From: Gamsiella multidivaricata
Lineage: Eukaryota > Mortierellomycota > Mortierellomycetes > Mortierellales > Mortierellaceae
DNA length: 64,000 nt
Direction of reading: 5' to 3'
Assembly: GCF_025024155.1 (NCBI RefSeq)
Contig: NW_026251760.1
Location: forward strand, 186,001 to 250,000
Shown: positions 10,053-23,156 of the stretch, in pieces
How positions within the stretch are numbered: position 1 is the stretch's first letter
Layout: the number at the start of each line of letters is the position of its first letter
The notes under the pieces: model-generated
Seen by the model: only the letters and a program-made list of their open reading frames with translations
The model's database searches: none
What the model was told of the DNA's origin: nothing
Program-made: the position numbers and the translations under genes

Positions 10053-13000
10053 GAAGTCGTCTTATCGAAAGAGAGATAGAGAGAAATGGGCCAACTAACG
10101 GAAGCGTGTACAACCTGGTGGGGTCTCGATACTAAAGGAGAAAGAAAGGGTGAGAAGAAACACCACGCGGATTAGCACCTCTTGGTTTCTTAACAGCCAG
10201 CAGGTCAAGGAAGACAGCGTACATTATTCTTAAAGACGAAACAGGCGAGAAGAAGCAGGATGGGTGTAGGACGGGGCGAGAACCGATGGACGCGTCAAGG
10301 AAGATAAAGACAATCGACAAAAGATAAAGACCAGATAGGGAAGGGTCGGCCACAAGGACACAAAAGGTGGCTGCAGCCACTGAAGTGGGATATACAGTCG
10401 GGGCGGGATGATGTGTCGCTAATCGAGTCAGCGAAATAGTCCGTCGCACACCTTTCCCTGAGGCGGTGGAGGGCGGTGGAGGGTGAGAAGAGGGGGAAGA
10501 GAAGGAGAACGGGGGGGAGGATGACATGAAAAGTGTGCGTTCAAGTAGACCCCCCCCCCCCCCCACTGAATCCATAATCTGTTCTCAAACAAGGGTGAGA
10601 AAGAGGGAGAGTGAAAAGATGAATCAAAAAACATCTCGCCTCTCTCTCTCTCTCTCTCTCCTCCTCCCTATCCTTCTTTCAGGCACAACAGCCGTGGCAG
10701 GAAAATAGAGGCAAATGGATTGACACAGTACAGAAATATCTGCGCTTTGTCGCGGTCTTTCCCCACTGGTGAAAGGACGACAATTTGCTGGTGGTAGTGG
10801 TGGTAGTGGTCGTAGAAAGTGTTTTTTCCCTTTTTGTGGGTCTCCAAGGGGAAGAAGAAGAGGGCCAAAATAGAACTGCAGGCCAATGGGGGAAGGAACT
10901 GCGACAAGAACCAATGGTCTCTGCGGATGTGTGCAAAATCTGTGTCTAATAATATACCTCGCAGAAAAAGCACAAAGCAAGAAAATGTGAACACTGGCGG
11001 GGAGACAGACAGCCGCGGGAGGGGAGGGGGAGGGAGGAGGAGGGGGGAGGGTGGGGGTGGGGGGGAAGGGATGCGAGGGATAAAAAGAAGATAAGGGAGA
11101 GACGAGGGAGGGAGAGAGGGAAGGAGGAGCTGATGAGGAATGAACAAAGTCAAGCGGAAAGAGCGGAGAAAGATGATGAGATGAGGAATCAAACCAGAAA
11201 AAAGCACGTTTCCCTTTTTTTTTTACGACAGCCCTTCCTATGGGTTCGTCCTCCCCCCTTCATTCTCTCTTCACCTCTGTAAAAACAAACCGAGGCGGTG
11301 CACTCGGTCCAAAAGAGAGGGATTGGGGGTGCGGACCAGGAAAAGGGGGATTGTACTAGGACATTTAAGGTTTTTGCTTTTGCTTTTTTTTTTTTTTTTT
11401 TTTTTTTTTTGGTGGCCGACTGTGTCATTGGCTGGACGGGTGGATGGGTTCAAGGTCCCAGTCAGTGCCCGATAACGAGATGGGATCCACGACCCTGGTA
11501 GGCGCTTCATTGTCAACAACTGGGGGGCCCAACGGGCAATTGCAGGCACAGAGGATTGGGATAACAGCTCGACTTACATTATACGGGTGTGCTTTTGCCT
11601 TGGGATTGATCAACAACCGGCAGAGAAGTAAAAGGACAGAGGGAAGGTAAATAAAAAAGGGTGGCAAGGCTCGTTCAACGGTCTGGTGGAAATCTTAATG
11701 AGCAGAGATAAGCAGATGAACGTGGCGAGGGGGAGAGCACAGGAAGGGAAAGAGAACAAGGGCCGGGGTTTGGGTTCTAGGAATGGAGCGTGGCAAAGGA
11801 GGTTCGCAAGGGGCGGAAGGGGTGGCAAGCAGGAGAGGAGGAGATATCTTTCGAAGGCGCGCTTTTTTATTTTTTTTTTGAAGGGGAGAGGGAGCGAGAG
11901 AGGCCGCCAGGAAGGTGTGGGGTATGTCGAGTGTGACTGAAGTGTGAGGTGAGGAGGCGAGGGGAAAAGGGCCTGCAACGACGTTTTTGTTATGGGGTTA
12001 TGGGGTTATGGGGTTAGGGATGTAAAGTGAATGAATGAGCGGGTCGTTGATGAGTCTGGATGAAGGAACGAGGGAAAACAAGAAAGAGAGAAAGAAGGAG
12101 AGAAGAAAGAAAGAGAGAGAGAAAGGGCACTTTGGTGGTCTGCCGCGGGCAGAGAGGAGATAAAAATAAAGAGCGACAGACGGAACCCCCAAAGGCCAAA
12201 GGAACAGGGCGGACCATACCATGCGGACCTGAGCAGCCCCCAGCCAGCCAGCCCTCACCCCTGCCAGAAAGGTCAGCCAGTCAGTAGGGCATCCCAGTCC
12301 AGCGACATGTACATGTACTTACTTCTCATCTTCTCAGTACGTAATACGGAAAACAAAGAAGCATCAAATCTCTGTCCCGCAAGGCCATCGCAACTGCTGC
12401 AGAGGATAAGAGGGATCGACCCGTCTCCTTCGCCAAAACGCTTGCCGCTGCCAAGCAAAAATAAAATAAAAAAAGTCCCTGGAGCGCCCGGCCATCCATC
12501 CAAGGACCCTTGGCCAAAACAAGACATCGGATGCTGACTCTCCCTCTTTCCCTCCTTTTTCTTCTAACAGGGACGCTCGACATCACTGGGACTCGGAGGA
12601 AAGGATTTCGATCGTGTTTGTGTTCGATCTCTTCTGTTTGAGTCTCTTCTTTGCTTATGAATGAAAACGAACGGTATAGACGGAGAAAAAAAAAATTCGA
12701 ATCCAGGGGCAAGCAGCATGACAGACAATGGGACAATGCAACGACGAACCTCCTCTCGTCACCGTCGTCGTCCCAGTCCAATCCTCCGCTGACATGGCTT
12801 TCGAAGACGGTGATCGATCCTGCTGCGACCGTTCTCTGTCCGTCTTCCCATCAGGGTGATTTAGAATGGTGGTGGAGCCCAGTCGCGGGTTAAAGTGGGC
12901 AGTGTTTCAACGGACGTATCCAGGCACCGATACCTCTCTCCCCCCTATTATTCCACACCGCGCACACACTCCGGAGGAGATACCGTGAACAAAGCAGCAA

Positions 13001-16000
13001 AGTCGATGTATCTCTGTCACCCCTAATACGAATAACATCAACAGAGCTACCCTGTGTTCTGCCAGCGGAAGGACTTCAAAAAGATATGTGACCCATGTAC
13101 TGTATACCGCACTGTTGTTTGTTGATGCCCGTTGCGAAAAGGGTATACAAGTACAAGGCATGAACAGCTAGCCTGACTTTCTTTTTTTTCCCTTTTTTTC
13201 TCGTCTTATTCTTTCCAATAGAGTTTTCCTTTAATACTTAAACACAGACGCCTATAGAATAAACGAGGGTTGCACAGTTGGTCCTCATACTTTTGGGCAG
13301 GGACGTGGAGAAAACAAACGATCAGGAAATGAACCCTCTGGTCAGATCCATGGCATGCAGTATGTACTTTCTTTATTTCTTTTCTAATAGCTCTCTTGTT
13401 TGATATGACGGATCGCTAAACAGCTCTCTTGGTACATGTAGAGTACAATTGCTGTCCTTTGATTCATTCACCACAAGCTCGGTCTGTCTGCCTATATGCT
13501 CAGGACAATGATGGAAGGCAGCGGTCGCATCCATTGCCTCATAGCTCTGAAAACAATACTTTGCTCTACCGATACACCCTTTCTGCGGCAGAATGGCTAA
13601 ACTACGACGCTATCTGTCTACAAAACTAGGCAATCCGCAATCACACGCCAGCACATCCGTCGTATCTTTCCACAGATCTCGAAACTCATTTAGAGTAGGA
13701 AGGAGGTAGAACGAGAGAGCGTATGAGAATGAGAGTTGTTGTTGTATCGACAGATACGCACCCCTACAGAGGAAAAGAGCCTTTGGCTACAGTTTCCCCA
13801 AAGTCATCCTCGAAGCATTGAAGCATGTTGGCACAAGGTGTTGTACATTATAGGCTAATATACCATTTTGCACACATGCTAAAGCATATCTTCCCAATCG
13901 AAACGCCCATGCGAACAGCCAATGCAACGCAGAAACGAGGCCCAATTTTTTTTTTTTTTTTTTGATCCGATGCATTCAGACAAGATGTGCCAGCCTGTCG
14001 GTCGGCTGGGTCCACATCTTCTAACAGGGAGCGAGCCCCCCTTGTCAAAATGGACGGGTGATCAGGGAGTACGATTCAGACATGGTTGTGGTGTATGGTC
14101 CCCTTAGACCTCCGATATCAATCAGAGACATCGCGAATCAGCACCCGCCTTGATGCGTTTTCCACTCCTCTTTTTCCTCTGTCATCATAGTTCCTCGCTG
14201 TCTCTGTTGCCGACAGTGGTCCCACGGCATCAAGACATGATGGCATAGGGGTTGAGGGCGATAGAAGCGATGGAAGCGATGGTGTGAGAGAGAAAGAGAA
14301 GAAGAGCAGTGGGGGTGCTCTCGGTGTATGTATGCAGACATATGATGAGATGCAAAATGATACCTCCTGAAACAAATAAGGGGCTCCCGGAGAGCCGCGG
14401 GAGGGCGAGAAAGAGCTCAAACAAACACAAACCCGCAATCCAATAGACCCCGTTTTATTGGGTGACACAGCCCAACTTGCCCTTCATTCTGGTTTAAAGT
14501 ACTTTTAAATTGTCGTTTGATTGAGATGCGTTTCAATCAAAGATGACACAGGTGTACATAGACTTTGGCTACAATACTTTATTGTATTCAAACATACGGC
14601 AAACCTTTTATTATTTTGCTCCGGCGCCCGGATCAAACAAAAGCAGGTCGAGACTCTATTCTGCTGCGACCGAGGAGGACGACCCCATGACCATTGGCCC
14701 ATTGGGCCATAGACCATGACCAACGGTACGGTAACACGACATGCAACGTCAACGTCCCGTGCTCGCACCCACCTTTTTTTTTTACCCACCACGACATCCT
14801 CTAATCGAGCAGCCTCTGCAACACCACAACAAAGACGCGATGTAGTTCTGGTCAGGTATTCCATCAAGCAACCAACCAACCAAGCAATCAAGCTGGCGAA
14901 AAAAAAAAAACAAACATAGAGCACACACTTTAAGCAACTCGAAGAAAGACGAGAAACGGGCGCATTGCATCGCTATCCATCCACACATGCAGCGCCGATT
15001 GCGGACCCTCCTTCCCTGCTGGCTCTCTCCTCCGCATGAATTGAAAAAAAAACGCAACCATATCCGAGCAAACTGGGACCTGCTTTGATTGCAAGGAAAC
15101 TCAATCTGCAGTCTGGCTTCGGGGCATCAATTGTGTACGTACAGTACGCCATTATTGACGAACAGGGAAAAACGCGGAGATGACTCCATATCATGATCAC
15201 AAAAGGGATAGGGGGGGGGGGGAAGGGAGTATCAAATTCAAAACGCGCTGTTCAACGTTAGGGATTGCAAAATCACTTACTAGACTATTACTTCTATTGA
15301 TTATTCTTCCAGCTCGCTGTTCGCGTCATGTCCGCTCATCCCAAACGCGATACATGCGTAGACTCTATAGACTATACACGATCTGTAAATCATGCATCAG
15401 TCTACTTACGCGTATTACATACACACTCAGGCTCCTGAATGAACGCGATGGGAAATTATTTTTTTTATCGTTTCAGCGAGACGCTGGATCCTCCTCCTCC
15501 GGCAATTTGTTACGATTCAATTACGTCTGACCAAAAAAAAGACTCTAAGCCCACGTTTACAACCGAGGCCGGATCCGTTTACGCGTACCGTCGAGGAGAA
15601 CTTGGCTTTGATGGGGCCCAATGAAAAAAAATTGAAAACGTTACAGGCCTCGTCGTCATTCAATTGGGAGGGGCCGTTTGATGCCTGGACTTTACACCCC
15701 TGTAAAAAGAGACATGGTCCCCCCCCCTCCGCCACCACTACTGGACCCCCTTCTCTTTTCCCAATCTGTCTTTTCGCTCTCTATGTCTCCCTGTTTTCAT
15801 GCAACGACCGCTTTCTCAATGACCCGGGCCTCTCTGAAGCATTTCCCACTCCTCGCTTTTTTTCATTTTGTCCTGCTCAACGTTTATTCTTTTCATTCAT
15901 CCTACAGGGTGGAAATGAGATGGAGAGAACTGTGCTGCACAAAGTCAGGGGGGGGGAAGAAGAGCGTCGAAGGGAAGAGAGCGTCGAGGGGTGAGGAAGG

Positions 16001-17254
16001 GACATCTCTCTTCCTTGCATAGTTGTTTGTTCTTGCCACGCGATCTTCATTTTTTTGCAGGAATCGAGCCACCAAAGGAGGGCCGGTCGGTCAGGAAATA
16101 GAAAAAAAAAAACAAAGCGGTTGTTTGCTTTTGGGCGCAGATAAACATTCAGTCGGCAGCATAGTCTCCAACTCCATGTAAAAGAGAAACTCTTTATTTA
16201 TTTTTTCTGTATAGAATCTACTTGCATATCCGCAACGTCGTTTTATTGTCCGTTGTGTTTTTGTTCATCGCCCGTTGTGGTCCTTGCATTGCATTATCGC
16301 ATTGCTGTGTGCGCCAAGGCAGGCACGGCAGGGAGAGAGAGAGAGATAGAGAGAGAAAAAACAAAAGGGAAGGAAAGGGGGTGAAGCCACGCATCTCTGT
16401 TCCTGCAACAAGGGCAAAGCCCGCTTTTGATCTGGGGCATGCAGATTCCGACCGTTGAAGAAAAAAGTATGTACTATCGAAAATTATGATGGGGCGATGT
16501 GGTTCGAGCGTAGGTGATTTATCCGCTTTCAAGACAGTCGCGTAAAATGAGTTATGGTCTGCGTTGTGGCTATGGCACTAGGCAATCTCTGGAAAACAAG
16601 CGTAGCGGTGGTGGGCGATGATATCGCCAACAAAACTTTTTTTTCCTTTTTTTTTTAGTTCGCGACAAAGTTCTCTCTGCGATGAATGAGTCAAGCGAGA
16701 TCCTGACGTTGGTAAGCAGTACGTGGGTCGAATTCTGGCGATCGCGCCTGGGAGAGCATACTCTGTGGCAGGATGGTGGTACCTACGCGACATGTTTTTC
16801 CTAGAGCGAGCGTACTTTACTTTTACCATAGATTAGTAGATTAGTAACATGAAATGGTATCCAAGTCGGATACATGGAATAAAAGATCTTGTGCCTTTGT
16901 GTGTCTTTTTGTATTCACATACTGTTGCACAAAAAATGTCTATGGACAACATGTCTGTTTTAATTTCCTATGAAAAAAAAAGACTGGGCAGTAAGAGGGA
17001 CGCGTTCTGACCACCAAAAAAAGAAAAGAAAAATGGATCAGATCCAATTGGGTAACCTTCCTGCAGCCTGGCCGGTGACATACCCAAAGAGCCCTTCTTC
17101 CCGCCAACAGACGATTCTCTTTCCTCCACCTCTCCCTCCTTTTTTTTTTTTCTTCCTCTATCTATATTTCTAATCTCATAACCTACCATTACTATACTAC
17201 ATCCTCCGTTCATCAAGGCCACAGCTCTATCCCTTCCCTTCCTTTCATCTAGCC
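10053..17254. other. Long gene-poor intergenic region (about 7.2 kb)
   Basis: This lies between the starts of two divergently transcribed genes. I read both strands and found no frame with a recognisable domain and no convincing multi-exon structure. It holds many strand-asymmetric homopurine/homopyrimidine tracts: CT-rich near 10640 and 11000-11150, C13 at about 10552, a T-rich run near 11385-11410 and G10 near 15208. Such tracts can be transcribed leaders, non-B DNA or simply unconstrained. Parts probably serve as the promoter and 5' leader of the homeobox gene and of the Ser-rich gene. Short, lineage-specific or non-coding genes cannot be excluded. Confidence 0.5.
11990..12016 (+). repeat. 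Three 9-bp tandem repeats (TTATGGGGT)
   Basis: Three direct copies of TTATGGGGT followed by TTAGGG. The match to fungal telomere repeats (TTAGGG) is only partial, and three copies inside a non-coding region are too few to suggest a telomeric origin. Confidence 0.5.
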
Positions 17255-20200
17255 ATGAACTATCTGCTCCCGTTATGGCTGCGTCAATACCTAATGCAGC
17301 GACAGAAACGAGGTATGTCAGGTAAAGGAAAATGTCCGCACTTTGGTGATAAAAAAAAAAAAAAGCGGCCTTCCTTGTCTTGACGACAAAAAAAAAAGCC
17401 TTTGTTGTTTGCTTCCAATGTAAAAGCACTTTTTTTTTAAATATTTTTATGAACCGATGGATCAATTGCTTTTGGTAGAGATACCCGAGGACGTCGCTGA
17501 CCAACTCTTGGCTATGTCTGCCCAAGCACTCACCCAGCGAGGCAAGTAATTCCGACATCATTTCCTTTCTATTTTTTTTTTTTTTTTTTTTTTTGGCTGC
17601 TTCAAAACCGAAAACTAAACCGAAAGTAAAACGTTGCTCGAATGGGAAGCTCAGACCCAATAACACTCGCCCAGCCAAGGACCCGCTCCATCCAACAGTC
17701 CTTCGGCACTATCCTCCAAAAGTCCTCCTCCTCCACCGCCGCCACATCCGTATCGTCCTCCCCGTCCTCGACGACCACACGAACAAAGTTCCCGTTCTCG
17801 TCAACGACCACTGCGTTCAAGAACCTGAGCCCCCAGGACCTGGCTCCGCTCAGTAGTCAAGAGATCGTCCGTCTGACCATCTATGTCATGAAACGGACTC
17901 GTCTCGGTTTCGCGGATCCCCTCACCAGCGAACGCGTCCACACTGAAGGCGAAAAGCAACCCTCTACTTCTACACCGCCAAGATCAGGAAATGACGGTAG
18001 AGGAGGAGGAGAAGGAGAAGGGGGAGGTTCGACAGCGGCACAGGTGTACTTGACAAAGGACTTTCACATCGGAAACAGCGTCCTCCACAACCGTCGCCAC
18101 CCCACCACCCCGGCCACACATTCTCTCCTCGCCCTCGCCACCTTCTGCGCCCGCGCTTCCGGATCGAGAGCAAAAGTCTCCTCGACTCCCAACTCTGAGG
18201 CCGCGATGGCGTCTATGGTGGGCGCGAAATGGCTCGCGAAACTGGGAGAGGTCATGTTTGGAGGGCCCTGTGCTCATGCGGGACATGCACATCATCGACG
18301 GACCCGTGCTAGCCTCGACTTGGTGGAGCGACAGAGTGCAGAACTTGGGCGGTCGATCTCGCCCCACGACGACGACGCTCCGTCATCCAATTTTGCTCCG
18401 GCTCCGGCTTCGTCTTCACCTTCGCCTTCGAAGAGACAATCGACGGGCTCCGCGTCGCCTGTGACACCAAGAACAGGATCTAGGACCGATAAATGGTGCA
18501 GGCACTGCTCAAGAGCCATGGCCTGCCTTGTCATTGCCTCCCTAGAAGAATCGCCCGCAGGAGCTAAGCCCGAGGAGGTGGCTGCATTCGAAGATTCGGG
18601 GTTCGGCATGGCGTCCGCAGGACCTAGGAGCGTCAATGTCCCAGGTCCAGATTCGCCGCCCTCGTCTTCGTCTTCGTCTTTGACCACTAACCGGAACAGC
18701 ACCATTGGCAACAGCGAGCAACACGATGGGAACGACCCTCACCCGAGACTCAAACATAAGGAGGGCAAGGCGAACCACGATCCTCAGGCATGGAAGCGTT
18801 CATCGTCGCCATCTACTGCCTTCGACAGGTCGCATGAGCATGATGATGATGCGTATGCGGCACCCAGCATGCAGACAAGAAGTCCCAGAGCATTACCTGT
18901 GAGCCCACCGATACCGCTGCCGACTTTGTTGTCGTCGTCTCCACCCTCAATGCCCAGCTCCGAGTTTCCGGAGACTTTGGATTCGGCACTTGGATCGAAC
19001 TCGACGGAACCTTCGACGCCCAAACGAACCGACGGTGCTTCTTCGTCTCAAAAGAAATTTAATCTTCACCAGACTTTGAGTCGATCGAATAGCCAGCACC
19101 AGCGCCAAGAGGAGAAGGCTTTGAATGAGAGTGATCTGGAACTCGTGATTCTCCCCAAAAGCGCCTCGGCGTCGGCGGCGACCTCGATACCCACGTCCCC
19201 GGGATCATCAAGTGCCAGGTCAGACATTAGTCCACATCCTGACACCGCAACAACCCCTGGGCCTGCCTTTGCAACGGCGCCAGCGGACAAGGACGAGCGA
19301 GCTGTAGAATCGAAGACGGAACCAGAGTCGGATCTCGCAGAAGCTCTGACAGCATCTTCTGCCGTCTCAATACCTTCTTCGGGGTTGTCTCTGAAATTGT
19401 CCGTCCCTGCAGCTTCGCTTGGAATCCATCCGAGTCTGGAATCTGTCCATGATGCGGTTGCGTCGCATTCGCGAAGGACCAGTGCCACGCCCTCTAGAGA
19501 ATCGAAGGATGAAATAGGGATGGAAGGTGAGAATGAAGAAAATCCTGATTCACTTGCGGGAGACAAGCCTATACAAAGATCGTTGTCCCAATCGAGAGAG
19601 TCGTCGATCGTGGCATCGTCAGTCGTGTCGTCTACCTCCGTACCTGCGAGCCCACGCGTTCCATCTCCTTCCTCAACGTCTTTGTCGTCGGTGAAGAACG
19701 ACAATGAAAAGGACGGACACGAGACCGAGACCGAGACCGAGACCGGTACTGTCGCCGGTGCCGACGGTAGCGGCGGCGATGTCTCTGAGACGCATCACCA
19801 CAGATCGTGTAAGCACGCATCGACAGACACGTACGCTCGAGAGGTCGAAGAATCCATGCGCCGAACCCCACCCTTAGACCCTGGCCGGCCACGCACTCCC
19901 TTATCCTCCTCTTCGGCAGCAGCAGCAGCAGCAATAGAAACAGAGCTCAGGGAGGCGAAAACACCTGATGGACTGCTGACCTTGCACAATGACGAGGTCA
20001 ACGATAGCGGAAGCAATGACGATGCTCTTGAAGATGGATCCTCAGGCAACGAGCAGGACTCACCGAAAACGCTCGACCGCGGTACCGCTGCCGAAGAACC
20101 AGCAGAACTACAAGAAACCACATTTTCCTTGACTGACGACAAGGATACCGATTTACGCCCACGATCGCCTTCTTCCACATCGACAATTCCGGCCAAAAGC

Positions 20201-20731
20201 AACGTCCAGCACAATATCAGCAACACCAGCATCAGCACCCGCGACGACAGCGACGGCCACCATTACCACCCCTCCATGGCACAGGTCGATCAAGACCTCG
20301 AGAACGAGCACGATCAAGAAGACAACGACGAGGACGACGATGATAGTGATGATGACGAAAGATACAGCGATGCCTCCTCAAGCCCATTCACATCCTCCAC
20401 AAACCTCCTGTTCGACTCTGCCACCGCCTCCGACTCCAGCTGCCTGACCTCGCCCATCTCCCCGACCACCCTCACCTCGGACCCCAAGCCCCTTGACGAA
20501 CACCAGCAACGAAAACTCGAGAAGCGCCTGCGCAGGCGTCGCCAGCGGCTCGTCGATGACGCGAAACGCAAACAAGAGCAATTGGACAAGATCACGGCAC
20601 AACTCGAGCACAGGACACTGGGTAAGATTCGTGAGCAGGTCTCCTTCTGGGAGGCCAAGGGCGTTCTCGAACAGAAGGTCGTTCCTGTTGTTGAAGTTGG
20701 GGAGGACGACGACGACAACAACGGCAAATGA
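17255..20731 (+). CDS. Large Ser-rich protein of unknown function with a C-terminal basic coiled coil
   Basis: The main exon is open from 17642 to 20731 (1,029 residues from its own ATG). Two short upstream exons fit in frame and I tentatively include them: 17255-17312 (MNYLLPLWLRQYLMQRQKR) and 17479-17545 (EIPEDVADQLLAMSAQ), joined at 17650. The acceptor there is a weak AAG, so the upstream part is less certain. The N-terminal third holds the least repetitive sequence (IVRLTIYVMKRTRLGFADP, VYLTKDFHIGNSVLHNRR, AKWLAKLGEVMFGGPC). The middle is a long Ser/Thr/Pro/acidic low-complexity region. Residues near the C-terminus (QQRKLEKRLRRRRQRLVDDA) predict a charged coiled coil, followed by an Asp-rich end. 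I do not recognise the family and assign no function. Confidence 0.75.
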
Positions 20732-21237
20732 GGGTGTAGGGGATGTGAAAGGGAGTTCGACACACAAATCCGCAGGTTCTGTAACAAACTAATAACGATC
20801 CATGCACACATGGATCGTCATGTAATAGTAATATTAACAAAATCGAATAAATGTCCATGCTAAAAAAATCGTTGTATGACAAGCTCTCGATCTCTTTAAA
20901 CATTTAACAGAGCTTCAAGCCGTCCTTCCTCGCGCACACTTTGATCGAGCCTACATCCTTTTTGTTACTACACAAAAGGCATACTATATACGTGGTTCAA
21001 GTCTTTTCATAGACATCCGAGAGAAGAAAAGATAGGTTTAGGATATCACTATAGAACCGAGGCTACGGTGCATGGCTAGAGGCAGTAAAGATAAAGGTGG
21101 ATCCCAAGACAAGAGATCGGGTATAGTGCGAAAGCGCTAGCGTTTCCAACTGTAAACGAGGCTATCTGTGCATCCGTTCATCTGTCCGTCTGGCCATCCT
21201 CTTGTTTTTTTTTTTTTTTTTTTTTTTTGCAGCCTCT
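20732..21237. other. Convergent intergenic region
   Basis: These 506 bp lie between the 3' ends of the Ser-rich gene (plus) and the F-box/WD40 gene (minus). An AATAAA-type signal (near 20844) and a T23 tract (about 21205-21228) are visible. No gene was seen. Confidence 0.45.
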
Positions 21238-22926
21238 TCAGTCAAACAGTCGCATGTCCTGATTCCTTGTAAAGTCCCACACGACGATCTTATTATCCTG
21301 GGAGGTGCTGTTGTCAAAAGTAAGAAAGAGAGAGTAAGTAAAAAAAAAAAAAAAGAAAAAAGATAGGCTAACAATATGTCCAGGGGGAAACAAGAAACAA
21401 AAGTCCAGTGTATGGAACATTAAATACCTGATGATGCGACTGGCTGAGAACTGGACATCAAAGACCCAGCTAGAATGACCATCATTCAGATCGAGGATAC
21501 ACTGGCCCGTCGAGATATCCCACACCTTGACAGTATTATCATAGCTTCCACTCACGATCCTGTTGTGCTCAAAATGCAAGGTCCTGACCAGAGCAGTATG
21601 TCCTTGCAAGACCTTCCGACATCTTCCCGTGGCTGCATCCCACACCCGGATCGACTTGTCATTCGAGCCCGAGACAATGGTCTCCCCATCAAACTGCACA
21701 CAGGCAAGTCCACGCTCATGTCCAATAAAGTCACGCACACACTGCCCAGTGCTCACATTCCACAACTTGACCATTCCGTCTCCAGAGGCCGAAACCACCT
21801 GTCCCTGATGCAACTGGACCGCATTGACGGGTCCACGATGTCCCATCAGGGTCCTCACCAGTGTTCCCTTGTGTAAATCCCACACCCGGATCGTCGTGTC
21901 CTTGGAGCAGCTAACAATGTACTGATCGTCGAAACATACATCCAACACGCCTGCAGTATGTCCTCGAAGCTGCATTGTTGGTTGGCGGGTGTCCATGTCC
22001 CAGACAATGATGGTGTTATCAGACGATCCCGAGACCATGACCTTGTCATTGAACTGCAGACACAGGACTGATTGAGAGTGGCCATGGAGCGTATGGGTGC
22101 ATTGAAGCGTGAGCAGGTCCCAGAACTTGATAGTGTGGTCCCTTGATCCGGTGACGATCTTTGAGTGATCGAACTGGACACAGTAGACGCTATCGTTATG
22201 TCCGTTCAGCTCATGTTTCGGCGGCACAGTGGTCCAACTCTCCTCGAGCAGTTTGCGGTCATGACAGAGCATCTTCCAGTTCAATGGCCTATTGCCGTTG
22301 TTGGTGTTGGTGCTGTTGTTGTTGTTGTCGTCGTAGAAGTAGTTGCGGTTGATGAAGCTCCGTAGAGCCTTTGAGGTTGTCCAGCCCTTCTGGTAGAGGA
22401 AGACGCTCTTCCAGACCTCGTTATCTCTGGCAAACTGGTTCCAGGTACGGGAAATGCGAGCGACCTTGGCGAGGTTGTGCATATCGACGAAGCCGAGGAT
22501 GTAGATGGCGATCTCGTAGGGCAGCTTGGAGAGGAGATCTATCCGAGGCCCATTGAGCATGAGGATGTAGTGTTGGTCAAGGAGCCGTTTGGTTTCCGAG
22601 GATGAGAGACAGACAGAGGGAGGCGAGGGAGAGGGTGGGGCGAAGGATTCGGGCGAGGTATGGTCGAGGTCGGAGTGGGGTGCGGCAGGGGAGTGGGTAG
22701 AGTTGGCAGGGGAGTGGGTGGAGTTGGCAGGGGAGTGGGTGGAGTTGGCAGAGATGGTGGGGGAGTCGATCATGGGTTGGGGCGGGCGATTGAGGCCGAC
22801 AGAGGGAGAGGAGGGATGGATGAGCGGGTCGGCGGCATGGTTGATGTTGATGTTGATGTCGATGTCGATGTCGATGTCGGAGTGGATGTGGTTCGGGGGA
22901 TGGGATGAAGTCATGTGTCGAGACAT
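21238..22926 (-). CDS. F-box/WD40-repeat protein (beta-TrCP/Fbw-like SCF substrate receptor)
   Basis: Two exons (21428-22926 and 21238-21307) join as RII|STSQDN to give 522 residues. An F-box (LLSKLPYEIAIYILGFVD...WNQFARDNEVWKSVF) is followed by a linker and seven WD40 repeats, each with the GH...WD pattern: HELNGHNDSVYC...IKFWD through HSSWVFDVQF...KIVVWDF. Seven blades close one propeller that binds phosphodegrons, while the F-box binds Skp1. The substrates are unknown. The frame stays open upstream to 23169, but that part is a Phe/Ser-rich translation of a (GAAA)n microsatellite, so I place the start at MSRHMTSSHP. A Ser/Thr/Pro-rich N-terminal tail precedes the F-box. Confidence 0.9.
   Translation of the reverse strand: MSRHMTSSHPPNHIHSDIDIDIDINININHAADPLIHPSSPSVGLNRPPQPMIDSPTISANSTHSPANSTHSPANSTHSPAAPHSDLDHTSPESFAPPSPSPPSVCLSSSETKRLLDQHYILMLNGPRIDLLSKLPYEIAIYILGFVDMHNLAKVARISRTWNQFARDNEVWKSVFLYQKGWTTSKALRSFINRNYFYDDNNNNSTNTNNGNRPLNWKMLCHDRKLLEESWTTVPPKHELNGHNDSVYCVQFDHSKIVTGSRDHTIKFWDLLTLQCTHTLHGHSQSVLCLQFNDKVMVSGSSDNTIIVWDMDTRQPTMQLRGHTAGVLDVCFDDQYIVSCSKDTTIRVWDLHKGTLVRTLMGHRGPVNAVQLHQGQVVSASGDGMVKLWNVSTGQCVRDFIGHERGLACVQFDGETIVSGSNDKSIRVWDAATGRCRKVLQGHTALVRTLHFEHNRIVSGSYDNTVKVWDISTGQCILDLNDGHSSWVFDVQFSASRIIRYLMFHTLDFCFLFPPGHIVSLSFFFFFFFTYSLFLTFDNSTSQDNKIVVWDFTRNQDMRLFD
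22685..22751 (-). repeat. 21-bp tandem repeat encoding NSTHSPA
   Basis: Three direct copies of a 21-bp unit within the F-box/WD40 gene. They encode NSTHSPA three times in the disordered N-terminal tail. The unit is a whole number of codons, so copy-number change would keep the frame. Confidence 0.8.
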
Positions 22927-23110
22927 GTGTTTGGCGAGAAGGAAGAAGGCGAACAGGTTGGGCCAAAAAGAGGGAGGGGGTAATAAGAAGAAGAAGAAGC
23001 AGAGGAGGAGGAGTGATTGGTCCAGGCGGCAGTGGTGGCGAAGTGGGGCAGCAGAGCGGGTGGGGATGATGTCAGCAAAGCAGAGCAAAGTGTAAAAAGG
23101 AAAAGAAGGT

Positions 23111-23113
23111 GAA

Positions 23114-23155
<42 letters not shown>
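23111..23155 (+). repeat. (GAAA)n microsatellite
   Basis: About eleven units of GAAA, reading as a pyrimidine-rich leader on the minus strand just upstream of the F-box/WD40 gene. Probably part of its 5' UTR or promoter. Confidence 0.85.

Positions 23156-23156
<1 letters not shown>

Noticed and set aside
11990..12016. TTATGGGGT repeats as an interstitial telomere
   Set aside because: Only three units, not the canonical TTAGGG, and no further telomere-like sequence nearby.
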